Origin: Eubacterium callanderi
GTDB taxonomy: Bacteria > Bacillota > Clostridia > Eubacteriales > Eubacteriaceae
NCBI RefSeq assembly: GCF_900142645.1
Contig: NZ_FRBP01000001.1
Span: 186,001 to 250,000 of the forward strand
Direction: 5' to 3'
Length of the DNA: 64,000 nucleotides
Shown piece after piece: positions 9,038 through 18,032 of the stretch (position 1 is its first letter; every line of letters starts with the position of its first letter). The translations under genes and the position numbers were made by a program. Under the pieces are notes generated by a model. That model was not told the origin of the DNA and made no database searches. It saw nothing but the letters and a program-made list of their open reading frames with translations.

Positions 9038-9044
9038 CTGCTTT

Positions 9045-9149
9045 AGATTATCTTTCATTTCATGAAAAGAAATGCTGGATTTGGCACCACGCTTACGCAG
9101 GTTGCCGGGTTTCATTGGGCCAGTTCCCTCTACCACTCTTGATAATTCG
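9045..9149 (-). promoter_or_regulatory. SAM-I (S-box) riboswitch aptamer
   Basis: Read on the minus strand it contains the conserved S-box blocks TATCAAGAGTGGT, GAGGGAACTGGCCC, TGAAACCCGGCAACC and GGTGCCAAATCC. Helix P1 is formed by ATTATC (9141-9146) and GATAAT (9047-9052). Binding of S-adenosylmethionine should stabilise P1 and let the downstream terminator form, turning off the homocysteine/MetH operon when methionine is ample. Confidence 0.96.
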
Positions 9150-9174
9150 ATTATTCAATTGTACGCTGTATACT

Positions 9175-9203
9175 AGTATAGCAAAAAACAAATTTAAATG
9201 CAA
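9175..9203 (-). promoter_or_regulatory. Sigma-A promoter of the methionine operon
   Basis: On the minus strand: TTGCAT (9198-9203), a 17-base spacer and TATACT (9175-9180), placed about 30 bases before the S-box. Confidence 0.8.
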
Positions 9204-9270
9204 TCACGATTTACAATTCATTTTCTGACATTTGTTTTTTCAATAAACAACCTCTTAAATAAATGCAGGC

Positions 9271-9289
9271 ACACGCCAAAACGGCGTGT
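9271..9289 (-). terminator. Stem-loop downstream of prfB
   Basis: ACACGCC and GGCGTGT pair perfectly across five bases. The following minus-strand sequence is only moderately T-rich, so termination efficiency is uncertain. Confidence 0.5.
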
Positions 9290-9345
9290 ACCGCAATATA
9301 TAGTGTTTTATTTCTTTTTTAATTCTATTTCGTCCATATCTCGTT

Positions 9346-10447
9346 TTACTGCTGTGCAGCTGTCTGCTGGAGATAGGCATTCATAAACTGGTCTAAGTCA
9401 CCATCCATGACCGACTGGATATTGCCGACTTCCACATTGGTACGGTGATCTTTAACCATATTATATGGGTGGAACACATAAGAACGAATCTGCGATCCCC
9501 AGGCAATCTGGCTATAATCGCCCACAACGTCATCCAGCTTTTCTTTCTGTTCCTGCTCCATGATCTCAACCAGCTTACCCTTGAGCATGTTCATCGCCAC
9601 CTCTTTATTCTGATGCTGGGAGCGCTCGTTCTGGCACTGCACAACAACACCAGTCGGAATATGGGTAATTCGGATAGCCGATGAGGTTTTATTGACATGC
9701 TGGCCGCCTGCACCGCTTGCGCGGTAGGTATCCACACGGATATCATCCGGGTTGATTTCAATTTCCACACTGTCATCAACCTCTGGTGTAACATCCAGAG
9801 ATGCGAAGGAAGTATGCCGGCGGCCTGAAGAGTCAAAGGGTGAGATGCGGACCAGACGGTGGACACCTCTCTCTGTTTTCAGATAGCCATAGGCGTTAAT
9901 GCCTTCGATAAGTAAAGTGGCGCTTTTGATACCGGCAACATCCCCGGGCTGTAAATCAAGCGATTTAACCTTAAAGCCTTTACGCTCTGCCCAGCGGGTA
10001 TACATTCTGAGCAGCATTTCCGCCCAATCCTGGGATTCGGTACCACCGGCGCCTGGGTGCAGTGAGATAATGGCGTTATTGCTGTCATACTCACCGGACA
10101 GGAGGGTTTCCAGCTTGAATTTCTCAAGCTCTTTTCCAAAAGCCTCAATGGTATCTGGGAGCTCGTCCATTTCTTCTCCCTCATCGATCAGTTCAAACAT
10201 AACGAGGATATCATCAAGATTATCCTTCAGCTTATCGTACTCACCTTTTTTCTGGCGTAGGATTTTCAGCTCCTTCAAAACCTTCTGGGCTTTTTGCTGA
10301 TCGCTCCAAAACTCTGGTGATTCGGTCTGGGCGTTCAGTACTTCTATTCTTTCACTGACGGCTGGTAAGTCAAAGTGAATCCCTCAAATCCGTCAGTTCT
10401 TTTTCCTTTTCATTGACACTCTGTCTGCATTCATAGAGATCAATCAC
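9346..10447 (-). CDS. prfB: Peptide chain release factor 2 with programmed +1 frameshift
   Basis: RF2 terminates translation at UGA and UAA. The gene is split by the autoregulatory frameshift. A 25-codon first frame starts at GTG 10447 (AAGGA nine bases before) and reaches CTT TGA C at 10375-10369, with an internal AGGG just upstream. Shifting one base continues into 341 codons, giving 366 residues, the normal RF2 length. Seen in the second frame: [13 protein letters not shown] with the SPF stop-codon recognition tripeptide, and [10 protein letters not shown] with the catalytic GGQ. When RF2 is scarce the ribosome pauses at UGA and shifts. Annotating only the downstream ORF from 10278 would lose the N-terminal domain. 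Confidence 0.95.
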
Positions 10448-10465
10448 GACATCACATCCTTACTT

Positions 10466-13021
10466 TTATAAATTTGCGCCGCAGCACTTCTTATACTTTT
10501 TACCGCTGCCGCAGGGGCAGGGATCATTGCGGCCAACCTTCTTATTTCTGGCGGCTGCGGGCCGGCCTTCAATTTCACTTTCATTGGTTTTAACATCCTC
10601 CATATTGACGTTCCGCTGCTGCTGGGGCGCCTTCTGGATTTTAATATTATAAAGGTACTTGACCGTGTCTTCCTGGATTCTCAAAATCATATCCTCGAAC
10701 ATGGCAAAACCCTCTTTTGTGTATTCCTTAACAGGGTCATTCTGTCCGTAAGCACGCAGGCCAATCCCTTGTTTCAGCTGTTCCATATTGTCAATATGTT
10801 CCATCCAGGCAGCGTCAACACTTCTCAAAAGAATCGCGCGCTCAAGCTCCTGCATATTAGCATCGCCCAGTGTTTTTTCTTTTTCTTCATAGTTATTCCG
10901 GCAGTACTGAAGAATCGCATTTTTGAGGACATCACGGCTTTCAGGCTCTTTGGGCAGGTTCAGTGTTGCCCCTTCAGCCACCAGTGTCTTTTCAAAGTAG
11001 TTGTTCAGACCTTCAAGATCCCAGTCATCGTAATAGTCTCCGCCATTGGTGTACATTTCCACATAGCTGTCAACCATATCTTCGGTCATTTTCCAGATCT
11101 GTTCATGCATATTCTGCCCGTCGATAACTTGCTGACGCTGCTCATAGATAATTTCTCTCTGGCGGTTCATGACATTATCATACTGAAGGACGTTTTTACG
11201 GATATCAAAGTTTCTTGCTTCCACGCGCTTCTGCGCACTTTCAATCCCCCTGGTCAGCATTTTATTTTCGATGGGCGTATCCTCATCGAGGCCAATGCTC
11301 TCAACCATGCTCTGAATTTTTTCCGAACCAAAAATACGCATCAGGTCATCTTCCAGGGAGACAAAAAACTGTGAGGAGCCCGGGTCACCCTGACGTCCGG
11401 AACGGCCTCGCAGCTGGTTGTCGATACGGCGGCTCTCATGGCGCTCTGTCCCAATAATATGAAGCCCGCCCAGCTCCTGGACACCTTCTCCGAGGACGAT
11501 ATCCGTACCACGGCCCGCCATATTGGTGGAAATGGTAACGGCATCCATCTGACCGGCATTTGAGACAATCTCCGCTTCACGTTCCAGATATTTTGCGTTC
11601 AGAACATTATGCTTAATACCTTCTCTCTTAAGGTATTTACTTAAAAGTTCTGACTTCTCAATGGAAATCGTCCCGATCAGAATCGGCTGTCCGGTGGCAT
11701 GGCGCTGCTTAACCTCTTCGGCCACCGCCTTGAATTTCCCCTCTTCACTTTTGTAGACAAGGTCGTTCATATCATTACGAACCATCGGTTTATTGGTCGG
11801 GATCGTTACAACGTTCAAATTATAAATGGTGTTGAATTCTTCTTCCTCAGTCTTTGCTGTACCGGTCATACCGGAAAGCTTGTTGAACATCCGGAAATAG
11901 TTCTGGAAGGTAATGGTCGCCAGTGTTTTAGACTCACGATTGACCTTTACATGTTCCTTGGCTTCAATGGCCTGATGCAGACCATTGGAATAACGGCGGC
12001 CTGGCATCAAACGGCCTGTAAACTCATCAACAATAATGATTTCGCCGTCCTTGACGACATAGTCGCGGTCCTTAAACATCAGAGCATTGGCGTGCAGAGC
12101 CTGATTGATATTATGGGAAATTTCCATATTATCCACATCGGCCAGATTATCCAGTCCAAAATATTTTTCAGCCTTTTCCACACCCTTTTCCGTCAGCATA
12201 ACGGATTTTGCCTTTTCATCCTTGGTATAGTCGCCCTTTTCTTCAATGGGTCGGTCATCATCCTTTTCGTCTCCATCCCAGGTGTCTTCCTTGAGGCGCT
12301 TGACAAACATATCCGCCTGTTCATACAGCTTGGTACTTTTGTCACCGCTGCCTGAAATAATCAATGGGGTTCTGGCTTCATCAATAAGGACGGAGTCCAC
12401 TTCATCGATAATGGCGTAATTAAGCACACGATGTACCTGCTGCGCTTTCTGGGAGGCCATATTGTCACGGAGATAATCAAAGCCAAATTCATTGTTGGTT
12501 CCGTAGGTGATGTCTGCATTGTAAGCCTCAATCTTTTCGTCGAAGCTCAGGCCGTGAACCACCAAACCAACTTTCAAACCTAAAAACGCATGCACTTTTC
12601 CCATCCACTCGCTGTCACGTTTAGCCAGGTAATCATTGACGGTTACGATATAAACGCCTTTTCCCTCAAGGGCATTCAAATAGGCCGGCAGAGTAGACAC
12701 AAGCGTTTTCCCTTCACCGGTTTTCATTTCCGCGATATTCCCCTCATGAAGGACCATGCCGCCAAGCAGCTGGACCGGGAAATGCTTCATTCCAATTGAA
12801 CGGTAGGCCGCTTCACGGACAGTGGCAAAGGCCTCAACCAGAATGTCGTCTAAGGTCTCACCATTTGCCAGACGCTCCTTTAACAATGCGGTCTGATTCT
12901 TCAATTCTTCATCTGACATGGCGCTGTATTGATCTTCCAATGCCAGGATTTTATCTACTTTTTTTTGCAGTCTTTTGATCTCTTTTTTATTGACATCAAA
13001 TATTCCATCTAAAAACCCCAA
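10466..13021 (-). CDS. secA: Preprotein translocase ATPase SecA
   Basis: The motor that pushes preproteins through SecYEG. 851 residues. Seen: Walker A region [14 protein letters not shown]-like [23 protein letters not shown] and [12 protein letters not shown] of the second motor domain, and a C-terminal zinc-binding SEC-C motif [14 protein letters not shown] for SecB or ribosome contact. A GTG at 13030 overlaps its own ribosome site. The TTG at 13021, eight bases after GGAG, gives the usual SecA beginning MGFLDGIFD and is taken as the start. It lies 18 bases upstream of prfB on the same strand, a common Firmicute pairing. Confidence 0.96.
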
Positions 13022-13109
13022 AGTATTCACTCCTTACAGTTATATAAAAATTATTTAATTCGATATTAAGCACACTTACAGAACAGTATAACATATTTTG
13101 TCCATTATA

Positions 13110-13153
13110 CCAAAAAAACTTAAAAGGGATTGAAGTTTTTTAACTTCAATCCC
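13110..13153 (-). terminator. Terminator after the DUF5317 gene
   Basis: GGGATTGAAG and CTTCAATCCC form a strong hairpin at 13126-13153. The minus strand continues with T-rich sequence. Confidence 0.85.
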
Positions 13154-13169
13154 CACATCTTAATTATTT

Positions 13170-14888
13170 TTAATCTTTTTTCTTACGCCAGAACACGACA
13201 TCCTTGCCGTCAACATTCAGCTTAACACGTTCGTATCCGGCTCTTTCGCGTTCTTCATCCGGATCTGCCGAACTCGCTTTCACGTCAGCACTGCTATTTG
13301 GGACGGATGGCTGCTGCGAAACGGTTACTGTGTTAACAGGTGCTGCCGGTTCTTCAATCGGCGGTGTAATGACCGGTTCCGCCGGCTTTTGAACAGCCGC
13401 AGCAGCCTGTTGGGCTGCAATGGTCTGGGCCTGAAGCTCTTCCGGTGTAATCTGACGGTGGACGGGCTGGGCTTCTGTTACTGCCTGAGCCTTAGCGACA
13501 GCCGCAGCGCGGGCCACAGCCTTTTCTGCTGCAACCTTTTCGCGTTCTGCTTTAAAGGGCTCCTTAACATCGACATATCTGGTACGGCGGCGTTTGCGGG
13601 CACGGATACGTTCCTGTTCCTGATTAACCTGCTGCCAGATACTGAGCATATCATCTTCTGTGCGTTCTTCTTTTTCTGTATTAATCATAGTTGCTCCATA
13701 TTCCGGATTACTGACAATTTTATCATCCTCAACAACAAACGGCGTCTTTTCCTCAACAACCACTGGCTGCGGCTGGGGAACCGGCTCGATATTGATCACT
13801 GGCTCCTGAATAACAACACGCTGTTCCGGGACTTTTTCCTCCGGTTTTTCTTCAGTTTTAATTTCTTCCTGTTCCTTTTCAAAGGCTAGCTTGCCCTTTT
13901 CCTTTTCAGCATAGAATGATTGGGTAAAGAAACCGGAAACCGGTCCTGTATCTTCATCTGAAAAATCTTCTTTTACTTCTGAAGGCTCGTAGGTTCCGAT
14001 ATCCTTGATCGCCGTAAATACCTTTGTATCCTGACTCGGATCATATTCATCCAGAATTGACTTACCCATGCTGCTGTCACCACCATTATTCTGAATTTCA
14101 GCAATGGCTTCTGGTGTAAGCTTCGGAATAACATCGGTCATACTCTCAAAAGAGCCTTCAAGGTTTTCAATTGGGTCTTCCTCAAACTCTTCTTCCGGGT
14201 AGTAATCGTCGTTTTCATCATCGTAATCATCAAAGAAGTCGTCCTCTTCATCCTCATCCGGTGGCAGAATATAGTCTTCCTCGCCAATCGGTTCGTCTTT
14301 GTTAAAGACAGAATCTGCAGGCACACGGTTCATCGCGTACTGAACCCAGCCGATAAGGCCTATAAAAACAACGGCACTGCCAATACTGAAACCGCCGATA
14401 CTGCCGATATACTGCATAAATCCGCCGACAAACGGAATGGGAACATTAACTCCCAGCACCCAGAGTCCGCTCTGCTGCATAACCGCATATACGGCATTTG
14501 TTCCTTCGTTAATACTTGTGGCAAAAGCCGAGGTCGCCGGAAGCGATTCAACAATTTTTGATGCCACAGGCATCTTGCCGCCGTTGATAAAAGTGACAAT
14601 AAAATTTGCTGTAATACCCACCGCCATCATAATGGTCCAGAAATCATCCAGATTAAAGACCAGCATAACTAAAATCAAAATGTAGCTGATAAAATTGACC
14701 ACTGGTAAAAATGCATCAACCGCTTCGATACCGCCAGTATAATAATACAGATGGAGTCCAAACTGCAAAATAATTCCGATAATTCCCAAAGGCAGCAAGG
14801 AGATTTTCTTCGCTTTGAAGCCTTTAAAGCTCCCGCCTCTGATAAAGCCAATGATTAGTCCTAGTATAATTGCTATTAGTACAAACAT
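13170..14888 (-). CDS. DUF5317 membrane protein with long acidic, low-complexity cytoplasmic tail
   Basis: A 572-residue protein. Residues 1-190 carry about five hydrophobic helices and match the DUF5317 family (GFIRGG, NGGKMPV, and a region ending in GWVQYAMNRVPADS). The remaining ~380 residues are unlike ordinary DUF5317 proteins. A very acidic block (DEDEEDDFFDDYDDENDD) is followed by Pro/Val/Glu-rich sequence, a basic patch (RARKRRRTRYVD) and Ala/Gln-rich sequence, probably disordered. It could be a membrane-anchored scaffold, but no function is known. It has its own terminator and sits alone between secA and hpf. Confidence 0.65.
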   Translation of the reverse strand: MFVLIAIILGLIIGFIRGGSFKGFKAKKISLLPLGIIGIILQFGLHLYYYTGGIEAVDAFLPVVNFISYILILVMLVFNLDDFWTIMMAVGITANFIVTFINGGKMPVASKIVESLPATSAFATSINEGTNAVYAVMQQSGLWVLGVNVPIPFVGGFMQYIGSIGGFSIGSAVVFIGLIGWVQYAMNRVPADSVFNKDEPIGEEDYILPPDEDEEDDFFDDYDDENDDYYPEEEFEEDPIENLEGSFESMTDVIPKLTPEAIAEIQNNGGDSSMGKSILDEYDPSQDTKVFTAIKDIGTYEPSEVKEDFSDEDTGPVSGFFTQSFYAEKEKGKLAFEKEQEEIKTEEKPEEKVPEQRVVIQEPVINIEPVPQPQPVVVEEKTPFVVEDDKIVSNPEYGATMINTEKEERTEDDMLSIWQQVNQEQERIRARKRRRTRYVDVKEPFKAEREKVAAEKAVARAAAVAKAQAVTEAQPVHRQITPEELQAQTIAAQQAAAAVQKPAEPVITPPIEEPAAPVNTVTVSQQPSVPNSSADVKASSADPDEERERAGYERVKLNVDGKDVVFWRKKKD

Positions 14889-14987
14889 AACTTCCCTACC
14901 CTCTGTATTTATTCTGAAAAGTAAACACGTATTCTAATGACATTATATTACATCTATTTTAAATCAAAAGATTTATTATGTCAAACA

Positions 14988-15023
14988 AAAACACCCGTTA
15001 AATACTACTTCTTAACGGGTGTT
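14988..15023 (-). terminator. Terminator of hpf
   Basis: AACACCCGTTAA and TTAACGGGTGTT pair across about 10 bases, followed by T-rich sequence on the minus strand. Confidence 0.88.
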
Positions 15024-15036
15024 AGGGGTTATTTTA

Positions 15037-15570
15037 CTAGAAAATCGGCTCGATCAGGCCGTAGTTTCCGTCTTTTCTCATGTAAACAACGTTAACATCC
15101 TCGGTTTCCGCATTTAAAAATACAAAGAAATCATGTCCTAAAAGCTCCATCTGCATGGTTGCTTCGTCGACTGACATTGGTTTGACAGCAAATTTCTTTG
15201 TGCGCACGACCTTTGGCGGATGTTCTTCGTAATCTTCCATTGGTTCAAGACCGTCCAGGTTATATTTCAAGGCTTCTTCAGCGTAACGTTTTTGCAGTTT
15301 TGTTTTATGTTTTCTTAACTGGCCTTCCAGCTTGTCAACAACAGCTTCAATGGAGCCGGCCATGTCTTCACTTTTTTCTTCAGCTCGTAAAATTGTTTTA
15401 CCCATCGGTATGGTTATTTCCAGCATCTGGAAGTTTTTTTCCTTGCTGAACGTGGCATACACTTCTGTCTCCTGCCCAAAGTAGCGGTCAAATTTTTCGA
15501 ACTTTTTCCTGAGTGCTTCTTTTAAACCTTCTGATACATGCATGTTTTTTCCGTAAATTGTGAATTTCAT
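15037..15570 (-). CDS. hpf: Long-form ribosome hibernation-promoting factor
   Basis: Binds the 30S decoding channel and drives formation of inactive 100S ribosome dimers in stationary phase. 177 residues: an N-terminal S30AE domain (about 1-100, MKFTIYGKNMHVSEGLKEAL) and the C-terminal dimerisation domain (about 120-177, ending VVYMRKDGNYGLIEPIF), so it is the long form. The ATG at 15570 has AAAGGAG seven bases upstream; longer in-frame readings have none. It is directly downstream of a raiA noncoding RNA on the same strand, the arrangement that gave that RNA its name. Confidence 0.94.
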   Translation of the reverse strand: MKFTIYGKNMHVSEGLKEALRKKFEKFDRYFGQETEVYATFSKEKNFQMLEITIPMGKTILRAEEKSEDMAGSIEAVVDKLEGQLRKHKTKLQKRYAEEALKYNLDGLEPMEDYEEHPPKVVRTKKFAVKPMSVDEATMQMELLGHDFFVFLNAETEDVNVVYMRKDGNYGLIEPIF

Positions 15571-15654
15571 AATGATAACTCCTTTCAAAAGGTCACTGTA
15601 CCAGCACATTAAAACGATTAACAAAAATCGTCATCCTGTACTGGTGATGGCAAT

Positions 15655-15660
15655 ATTATA
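15655..15660 (-). promoter_or_regulatory. Extended -10 promoter element for hpf
   Basis: TGGTATAAT on the minus strand, about 85 bases before the hpf start. It would let hpf be expressed separately from the upstream raiA RNA. The -35 is weak. Confidence 0.6.
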
Positions 15661-15704
15661 CCATAACTCACACGAAAATGCACATACAAATTGTTACAAT
15701 AATG

Positions 15705-15729
15705 TAACAAGGAGGCCAAAGGCCTCCTT
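15705..15729 (-). terminator. Terminator-like hairpin at the end of raiA RNA
   Basis: AAGGAGGCC and GGCCTCCTT form a perfect GC-rich hairpin with a 3-base loop. A second perfect hairpin (TTGTTACA-N4-TGTAACAA, 15691-15710) overlaps its 3' edge, so the two may be alternatives. Confidence 0.75.
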
Positions 15730-15932
15730 ATGTCCCGCTTGACCTGGTTTTTTCCCCCACACTCGCCAGCTGGGAGTTTAGCTCAAGGTTTATATCACAA
15801 CTCCTCCTCTCGGCTTTACGCCGGCTGGTCTTACATCTAGGCCGCACTATGATCAGCTTTCCGCTTTTAGAAAGCCTTACGTGGATCGCTTCGCCTGCGA
15901 CTGGCATCGACTTTCAACCACAAACACAGGAC
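15709..15932 (-). ncRNA. raiA noncoding RNA
   Basis: A roughly 220-base region without an ORF, driven by a near-perfect promoter and closed by a GC-rich hairpin, just upstream of the raiA/hpf gene on the same strand. The minus-strand RNA is full of short complementary segments (for example GCCGGCGTAAAGC, and CCCAGCTGGCGAGTGTGGG near its 3' part). Size, placement upstream of hpf and the strong independent promoter match the raiA RNA motif of Firmicutes and Actinobacteria, an abundant structured RNA whose disruption in Clostridium acetobutylicum has been reported to affect sporulation and aggregation. The identification rests on context and partial memory of the consensus. Confidence 0.78.
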
Positions 15933-15938
15933 CACTTT

Positions 15939-15967
15939 ATTATAAAGAAACCTTTAAGGACTGTCAA
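15939..15967 (-). promoter_or_regulatory. Consensus sigma-A promoter of raiA RNA
   Basis: Minus strand TTGACA (15962-15967), exactly 17 bases, TATAAT (15939-15944): a perfect consensus, one of the strongest predicted promoters in the window. Confidence 0.92.
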
Positions 15968-15983
15968 GCGTCCAAAAAATAAA

Positions 15984-16014
15984 GAAACAGGTACGTTTAA
16001 GCTGCACCTGTTTT
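15984..16014 (-). terminator. Terminator of the 55-residue ORF
   Basis: AAACAGGTGC and GTACCTGTTT pair on the minus strand, followed by CTTTATTTTTT. It ends just upstream of the raiA promoter. Confidence 0.8.
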
Positions 16015-16032
16015 AATAACCTATTTAAATTT

Positions 16033-16200
16033 TCACTTTAATTCTTCAACGTCATCGATGGACAGACCTGTGATCTTCGCTATCTCTGCAACCGGATAAT
16101 CACGATCAATCATGGTGCTCGCAATTTTCAAGCGAACATCTGCTTCGCTATCATTTCCCATACCAGGCATGGTGTGGTCAACTACAGTTCGATACAACAT
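16033..16200 (-). CDS. Small conserved-type protein, 55 residues, unknown function
   Basis: A 55-residue protein from ATG 16200 with AAAGGAG eight bases upstream. Its C-terminal half (PVAEIAKITGLSIDDVEEL) has the pattern of a short helix-turn-helix-like tail seen at the end of PD-(D/E)XK transposase-related proteins, but no nuclease part is present. It stands between two terminators, so it is monocistronic. It may be a free-standing regulatory peptide or a remnant. A longer start at 16248 has no ribosome site. Confidence 0.6.
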   Translation of the reverse strand: MLYRTVVDHTMPGMGNDSEADVRLKIASTMIDRDYPVAEIAKITGLSIDDVEELK

Positions 16201-16374
16201 CTGATTATCTCCTTTCAGCTTTCGCTCGTATTTCGTCTGCTTTTCCACAGCGATTAGATTTGCAATTCCTATTTACGAAACACATTATATCCATCACCGA
16301 TTTTTTTTCAAGTGTTTAACGCTTTCAAAAATAGAATTCTTAAGTTTTCTCCACCACTATTGCCTTGTTTCATA

Positions 16375-16409
16375 AAAAAACCTCCATCAAATGGAATGGA
16401 GGTTTTTTG
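16375..16409 (-). terminator. Terminator of scfB
   Basis: AAAACCTCCATTCC and GGAGGTTTT flank a short loop, with T-rich flanks on both strands. Confidence 0.88.
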
Positions 16410-16428
16410 TTACTCAACTATTTTATTG

Positions 16429-17778
16429 TCAGACATTTCCTTCAAGAATGTTGATCATAATGGCGTTTTCCACCCGGCGGCGTTCAATCTCACAGGCGAC
16501 ATCGTAGGGTTCCATCACAGTATGGTTGAAGTTATAGGCGTTTGCGTGACAGCCTCCGCCGCAGAAATATTTACACCAGCAACTCTGGCATTTTTCTTTT
16601 TGCAGGAGATTTGCCTTACCGAATTCGTCCTTGATTTCGGGGTGCTGAATGCCTTCATCCACTGTTCCCATCTTAAATTCCTCATTGCCGACAAACTGGT
16701 GGCAGGGATAGATATCCCCTTCAGGTGTCACCGCGACGTAGTCACGGCCGGCTCCGCAGCCCGACAGGCGTTTATAGACACATGGACCATTGCTCAAGTC
16801 AATATTAAAATGGAAAAAATTATAATCCAGGCCTTTTTCATGGCGGTTGAGATAATCCAGAGCCAGTTTATCATATTCTGCCAGAATCTGGTCGACGTCT
16901 TCTCTCAAAATTGCGTAATCGTGCTCTTCCTCTGCAACGACAGGCTCCACAGAAATGCTTTTAAAGCCTTCCTCCGCCAGGAAATTCACATCCTCGCCGA
17001 AGTCCAGATTATGCTTGGTATAGGTGCCGCGGACATAGTAGTCCTTTTTACCCTCGCGCATGGCCGCCATCTTCTTGATTTTGTCAATGATGATGTCGAA
17101 GGAGCCCTTGTCATTGACTGTTCTTCGCATATTGTCATTCACGCATTTTCTTCCATCAAGGCTCAAAACCACATTGTCCATATTTTCGTCGATATAAGCC
17201 ATATTTTCATCGTCCAAAAGCACACCGTTGGTGGTGATTGTAAATTTAAATTTCTTGTGATAACTTTCTTCCTTACTTCTGGCATAGTCCACCAGCTCTT
17301 TAACCACATCAAAATTCATGAGCGGCTCACCGCCAAAGAAATCAACTTCCAGGTTCTGGCGGTCTTTTGACTGTTCAATGATGAAGTCAATGGCTTTCTT
17401 TCCGACTTCCAGAGGCATCAGCAGCTTTTCGCCGTTAAAATCCCCCTGGGAAGCAAAGCAGTAGTTGCATTTCAGATTGCAGTCATGGGCGACATGGAGG
17501 CAGAGGGCTTTGACCAGATCGTGATTTTTGTAGACATCCGGGTCATAGTCGTTTTTCGTAAAAATCATTTTCTGTTCTTCAAGCATTTCAAGCTCCAGAA
17601 TAACCTCCAGAAGCTCCTCCTCCGGATACTTACGCTTCAGCTTTTCAACGATCTGGTCCCGGCTCATTTCTTTATAATCGTCCAGAACTTCATAGGTCAT
17701 CTCGTCCACTGTCAGCACGGTGCCGCTGTTGACATCCAAAACGATGTAAAGACCATTTAAATAAAACTTATGTATCAT
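16429..17778 (-). CDS. scfB: Radical SAM maturase of SCIFF peptide (thioether-forming)
   Basis: A 449-residue radical SAM/SPASM enzyme that forms Cys-to-alpha-carbon thioether bridges in the SCIFF precursor. Seen: an N-terminal peptide-binding (RRE-like) region (MIHKFYLNGLYIVLDV), the radical SAM cysteines CNLKCNYC near residue 100, and a C-terminal SPASM region with CGAGRDYVAVTP and CQSCWCKYFCGGGC for auxiliary [4Fe-4S] clusters. It is encoded right after its substrate gene scfA, with a terminator between that should keep enzyme levels below peptide levels. The ribosome site is weak (AAGAAGA). The locus order yajC-scfA-scfB is typical of Clostridia. Confidence 0.95.
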   Translation of the reverse strand: MIHKFYLNGLYIVLDVNSGTVLTVDEMTYEVLDDYKEMSRDQIVEKLKRKYPEEELLEVILELEMLEEQKMIFTKNDYDPDVYKNHDLVKALCLHVAHDCNLKCNYCFASQGDFNGEKLLMPLEVGKKAIDFIIEQSKDRQNLEVDFFGGEPLMNFDVVKELVDYARSKEESYHKKFKFTITTNGVLLDDENMAYIDENMDNVVLSLDGRKCVNDNMRRTVNDKGSFDIIIDKIKKMAAMREGKKDYYVRGTYTKHNLDFGEDVNFLAEEGFKSISVEPVVAEEEHDYAILREDVDQILAEYDKLALDYLNRHEKGLDYNFFHFNIDLSNGPCVYKRLSGCGAGRDYVAVTPEGDIYPCHQFVGNEEFKMGTVDEGIQHPEIKDEFGKANLLQKEKCQSCWCKYFCGGGCHANAYNFNHTVMEPYDVACEIERRRVENAIMINILEGNV

Positions 17779-17822
17779 GATTATCTTCTTTCTTAACTTT
17801 CTTTTCCAAAATTTTATGCAAA

Positions 17823-17853
17823 GAAAAAGCAGTAAACACTGTTACTGCTTTTT
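17823..17853 (-). terminator. Attenuating terminator between scfA and scfB
   Basis: AAAAAGCAGTAA and TTACTGCTTTTT pair across five to six bases, with a T-rich end on the minus strand. Confidence 0.8.
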
Positions 17854-17866
17854 CGCAAACTCATAA

Positions 17867-18007
17867 TTATTTAGATTGTTTACACTGCTGGTTTCCCACT
17901 GTGCAGGAAGTTTTGCAGGCAGACTGGCAGGAAGTCTGGCATTCACCGCAGCCTTTGTTTTTAACATCAGCTAAAGTACCTTTTTTAACGATTGTGATGT
18001 GTTTCAT
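17867..18007 (-). CDS. scfA: SCIFF ribosomal peptide precursor
   Basis: A 46-residue precursor peptide. An N-terminal leader (MKHITIVKKGTLADVKNKG) is followed by a Cys/Ser/Thr-rich core with six cysteines at residues 20, 23, 27, 31, 35 and 42, the six-cysteines-in-forty-five signature. It is modified by the maturase encoded downstream. The function of mature SCIFF is not established, although the pair is almost universal in Clostridia. AGGAGCG precedes the ATG. It lies 26 bases after yajC. Confidence 0.95.
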   Translation of the reverse strand: MKHITIVKKGTLADVKNKGCGECQTSCQSACKTSCTVGNQQCKQSK

Positions 18008-18032
18008 CTCATTCACGCTCCTTTATGCAGTT

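Noticed and set aside
8984-9136. N-terminal extension of the DUF39 protein
   Set aside because: The extra codons are the SAM riboswitch and its terminator read as protein; a strong ribosome site precedes the ATG at 8983.
16312-17370. A 352-codon open frame on the plus strand
   Set aside because: It is antisense to the SCIFF maturase gene, lacks a ribosome site, and its product looks like reverse translation of that gene.
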